Assembly (NCBI GenBank): GCA_030626265.1
Contig: DAOUPF010000022.1
Coordinates: 1-10,104 of the forward strand
Length of the DNA: 10,104 nt
DNA from: Sulfurovum sp.
Lineage (GTDB): Bacteria > Campylobacterota > Campylobacteria > Campylobacterales > Sulfurovaceae
Reading direction: 5' to 3'
Of the stretch, positions 7,918-10,104 are shown one piece after another. The notes under the pieces were generated by a model, which was not told the origin of the DNA, ran no database searches, and saw only the letters and a program-made list of their open reading frames with translations. The position numbers were made by a program, and so were the translations under genes. Each line of letters starts with the position of its first letter. Position 1 is the stretch's first letter.

Positions 7918-8165
7918 ATCTCTACCTCTTCTATCATTTTTATAAGTACTTTCTTAAAAACTTTTTTTAGTTTTTTAGAACTTATCTTTTTACCTTTTAG
8001 TTCAAGCTCATCAATAACATCTATCAAAAATGTTTCATCAAGATTATCTTTTACTGCTCTGATACACTTAATCTTACTTATCTTCTCTTCAAAATTACTA
8101 AAATTGTCCAAAGTAGCTATAGGGAGTTCTACATCTAATCCTGAGATAATTTTTGCTTTTTTCAT
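7914..8165 (-). CDS. Uncharacterised 83-residue protein between hisC and dxs
   Basis: I do not recognise this gene. It is probably real: it fills the gap exactly, with its ATG overlapping the hisC stop (ATGA) and its stop overlapping the dxs ATG (ATGA), and AGAGG lies upstream. The protein has 17 Lys and 9 Glu in 83 residues. A mixed N-terminal part contains the single Cys34, an acidic centre contains [14 protein letters not shown], and a strongly basic, probably helical segment (about 57-76, [18 protein letters not shown]) leads to an acidic end. There is no signal peptide or membrane segment, so it is likely cytoplasmic. The charge pattern could suit binding to nucleic acid or to a partner protein, which is speculation. 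It sits where fliF-fliG-fliH lie in motile relatives, but I see no clear FliH similarity. Confidence 0.75.
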   Translation of the reverse strand: MKKAKIISGLDVELPIATLDNFSNFEEKISKIKCIRAVKDNLDETFLIDVIDELELKGKKISSKKLKKVFKKVLIKMIEEVEI

Positions 8166-9256
8166 GATATCGCCTCTAATAAAAGCTCAAACAACCTATC
8201 ATTTTGTTTAGCTGTACCTATAGTGATACGAATGGCATTTAGATTATATGAGGCTAGATTACGGACTATTACACCTCGTTTTAGTAGATAATCAGAGACT
8301 ACACTTGAATCCAATGGCTCCTCAAATAGATAGGTAATGAAATTTGTATAACTATCAATTTACTCAAAGGAATTCTCTTTTGCAAAGGTCTCATATCTAA
8401 CTATCTGCTCTTGGTGCAAAGAGATAGAATCATCTATGAACTTATCATCCTTGCAAGCTTCAATAGCAGCTGCTAGAGAGAGTGAAGTGATATTAAATGG
8501 AGGTCTCATCTTATATAAGGCATTTATCACTGATTCATTTGCTATTCCATATCCAACACGCATACCACCCAATCCATACGCTTTGGAGAAGGTACCTAGA
8601 TATATGACATTGTCAAATCCTAATGTATCCTTAGGATCAATTCTATATCTCTCATCTTTGGCTACTGCATACTCCATGTATGAACCATCAACTACTAATA
8701 TAGTATCTTTAAGGGCTGCCTCTATGATAGAGAGGACATCCTCTTTAGTAGTTGCATCACCTGTAGGGTTGTTCGGTGTACAGACATAAACGATATCTGG
8801 TTTATGCTCTTTCATAGCACTTAAAAACTCATCAACCTTGTGCTCATAGCTAGGAGTTCGTATAACCTCTGCTCCTACCTGTCTAGCATAGATCTCATAC
8901 ATAGCAAAAGTAACACGACTCATCAATACAGAAGAGCCCTCAGTAAGCTTTGCACGAGATATGAATTCAAGTATCTGGTCACTACCAGCACCTATGATTA
9001 TATTACTCTCATCTACATCATACTTTTTGACAAGAGCAGATTTGAGCTCAAACATACTATCATCTGGATATAGATGTGCCTTAGTAGCATGTTCACATAT
9101 TACTTTGGCTACACTTGGACTTGTGCCTATTGGGTTTTCATTAGAAGCTAGCTTTACTACATCTTCAGGATTTACCCCAAACTCACGAACTACAAGCTCT
9201 ATAGGCTTTCCAGCTTCATACACTTTGATATCATCTAAAAATTTATTGAATTTCAT
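8162..9256 (-). pseudogene. hisC: Histidinol-phosphate aminotransferase, interrupted by in-frame TAA
   Basis: HisC is a PLP enzyme that transaminates imidazole-acetol phosphate in histidine synthesis and often also acts on aromatic 2-oxo acids. The fold-type I signatures are present: ASNENPIG near the N-terminus, CTPNNPTGD (Asn of the PLP pocket), and the PLP lysine in [12 protein letters not shown]. After 298 codons a TAA at 8360-8362 stops the frame. The same frame then continues for 65 well-conserved residues ([15 protein letters not shown] to NAIRITIGT, containing the expected substrate-binding Arg) to TGA at 8162-8164, giving the normal length of about 364. TAA is one base from a Tyr codon, so a single substitution or sequencing error explains it. 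The ATG at 9256 has AAAGG upstream and is preferred to a TTG at 9262. It starts 15 bases after pheA and overlaps the next gene (ATGA). Confidence 0.85.
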
Positions 9257-9271
9257 AATCAACCTTTATCT

Positions 9272-10104
9272 CTATACATCTTCTGATTCTTTTACATATG
9301 AGCCAAGAAATTTGATAGTCTCACTATGGGCATTAAATATACTCTGGATTTTCTCGTCATCTTTATGACCATCAAACTCTATGAAAAATATAGAAACACC
9401 ACCTACAATATGAGATTTAATCTTAGTCAAATCAATATCATGCTTTTTGAAATCATTTAGGAAGTCAACCAAAGCTCCTGGTTTATTTGGGAGTCTGACA
9501 AGAATAGTTGTCTTATCATTTCCACTTGGGGCATTTTCAAAATTACTAATGATAAAGAATCTTGTTCTATTGTTTCCTTGGTCTTCAATATTCCTAAAGA
9601 GAACAGGAATACGATACATCATAGATGCCACTTGGGCACATATAGCAGCTGCTTGAGGGTCTCCTGCTGCTAGTTTGGCTGCTTTTGCTGTAGACTCTAC
9701 AGGTATCTGCTCTACTTCATCAAGTCCAAAGTCTTCTAGAAACTGCTTGCACTGTCCAAAAGCTATATCTTTGGAGTATATTCGTTTTATATTTTTTACA
9801 TCCTCTGCTCTAGTTGCAAATACGTGGTGTATATCTACCATAACTTCTGCGATAATCTTGGTATTAAAATCACTTAGGCAAGAGATAGTATCACTGACTA
9901 TACCATTAAAACTATTCTCTATTGGCACTACACCAAACTTGACTTTACCTTGACTAACCTCTCTAAATACACCTTTGATAGAGCCTATAGGTACATATGA
10001 GCTCAATGCTCCAAATTTACTCTCTGCTGCTTGGTGTGTAAAGCTAGCTTCTGGACCCAAATATGCTATCTGTTCTGGTAATTCAAAGTTCCTAGACACA
10101 GCAA
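9272..10104 (-). CDS. pheA: Prephenate dehydratase (PheA), C-terminal part; 5' end outside window
   Basis: The enzyme converts prephenate to phenylpyruvate for phenylalanine synthesis. About 277 residues are visible. The frame stays open to the window end, and the GTG at 10099 is the Val of AVSRNFELPE, an internal site. In relatives this stretch links an N-terminal chorismate mutase domain to the dehydratase domain, so the full protein is probably bifunctional; that part is not visible. The dehydratase domain starts at IAYLGPEASFTHQAA and ends with the catalytic-site NRTRFFII. An ACT domain follows (KTTILVRLPNKPGALVDFL). Its usual ESRP Phe-binding motif reads KSHI here, which may weaken feedback inhibition. 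hisC follows 15 bases after the stop, in the order known from Campylobacter. Confidence 0.94.
   Translation of the reverse strand, partial: AVSRNFELPEQIAYLGPEASFTHQAAESKFGALSSYVPIGSIKGVFREVSQGKVKFGVVPIENSFNGIVSDTISCLSDFNTKIIAEVMVDIHHVFATRAEDVKNIKRIYSKDIAFGQCKQFLEDFGLDEVEQIPVESTAKAAKLAAGDPQAAAICAQVASMMYRIPVLFRNIEDQGNNRTRFFIISNFENAPSGNDKTTILVRLPNKPGALVDFLNDFKKHDIDLTKIKSHIVGGVSIFFIEFDGHKDDEKIQSIFNAHSETIKFLGSYVKESEDV

Noticed and set aside
8162..8359. The 3' part of hisC as an independently translated small gene
   Set aside because: There is no in-frame ATG with a usable ribosome binding site near the start of this part. A TTG preceded by GAGGAG has only three bases of spacing. It reads as the HisC C-terminus.
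10097..10099. GTG as the start of pheA
   Set aside because: The frame stays open to the window end, and the Val falls within AVSRNFELPE, an internal linker in bifunctional PheA proteins. The true start is outside the window.

Overview
The window is an AT-rich chromosomal stretch from a member of the Campylobacterota (formerly Epsilonproteobacteria). The main evidence is gene order. It carries ndk, a YceD-family gene (DUF177), rpmF, plsX and fabH in a row next to fdxA, and pheA-hisC leading to dxs. Both arrangements are, from memory, typical of Campylobacter, Helicobacter and their sulfur-oxidising relatives. A flagellar block (fliF-fliG-fliH) usually lies between hisC and dxs in these bacteria, and it is absent here. 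That fits a non-motile lineage such as Sulfurovum, but the genus is an inference I could not test. Everything visible is core metabolism; I see no insertion sequence, CRISPR array, rRNA, tRNA or phage gene.

Left end (1-1266, + strand): the 3' part of dnaX, the DNA polymerase III tau/gamma subunit, cut by the window edge. Its tail contains a run of ten A followed at once by stops in both alternative frames. The rest of the window is on the - strand. dnaX converges with fabH across 13 bases.

Right to left on the - strand there are three units. (1) pheA (5' end outside the window), hisC, an unrecognised 83-codon gene, dxs and metK. The last three junctions are 4-base ATGA overlaps, so this looks like one translationally coupled operon covering phenylalanine, histidine, isoprenoid-precursor and S-adenosylmethionine synthesis. 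hisC contains an in-frame TAA that would remove its last 65 residues. (2) fdxA alone, with its own promoter and ribosome binding site, between two hairpins. (3) ndk, the YceD-family gene, rpmF, plsX and fabH: nucleotide balance, ribosomal protein L32, and the start of phospholipid and fatty acid synthesis, probably read from a promoter upstream of ndk.

The points most worth a second look are the interrupted hisC inside a coupled operon with essential genes downstream, the A10 tract in dnaX, the small unknown gene occupying the flagellar slot, the altered ACT-domain motif of PheA, and a Fur-box-like palindrome in the hairpin upstream of fdxA. No clearly new multi-gene system is visible.
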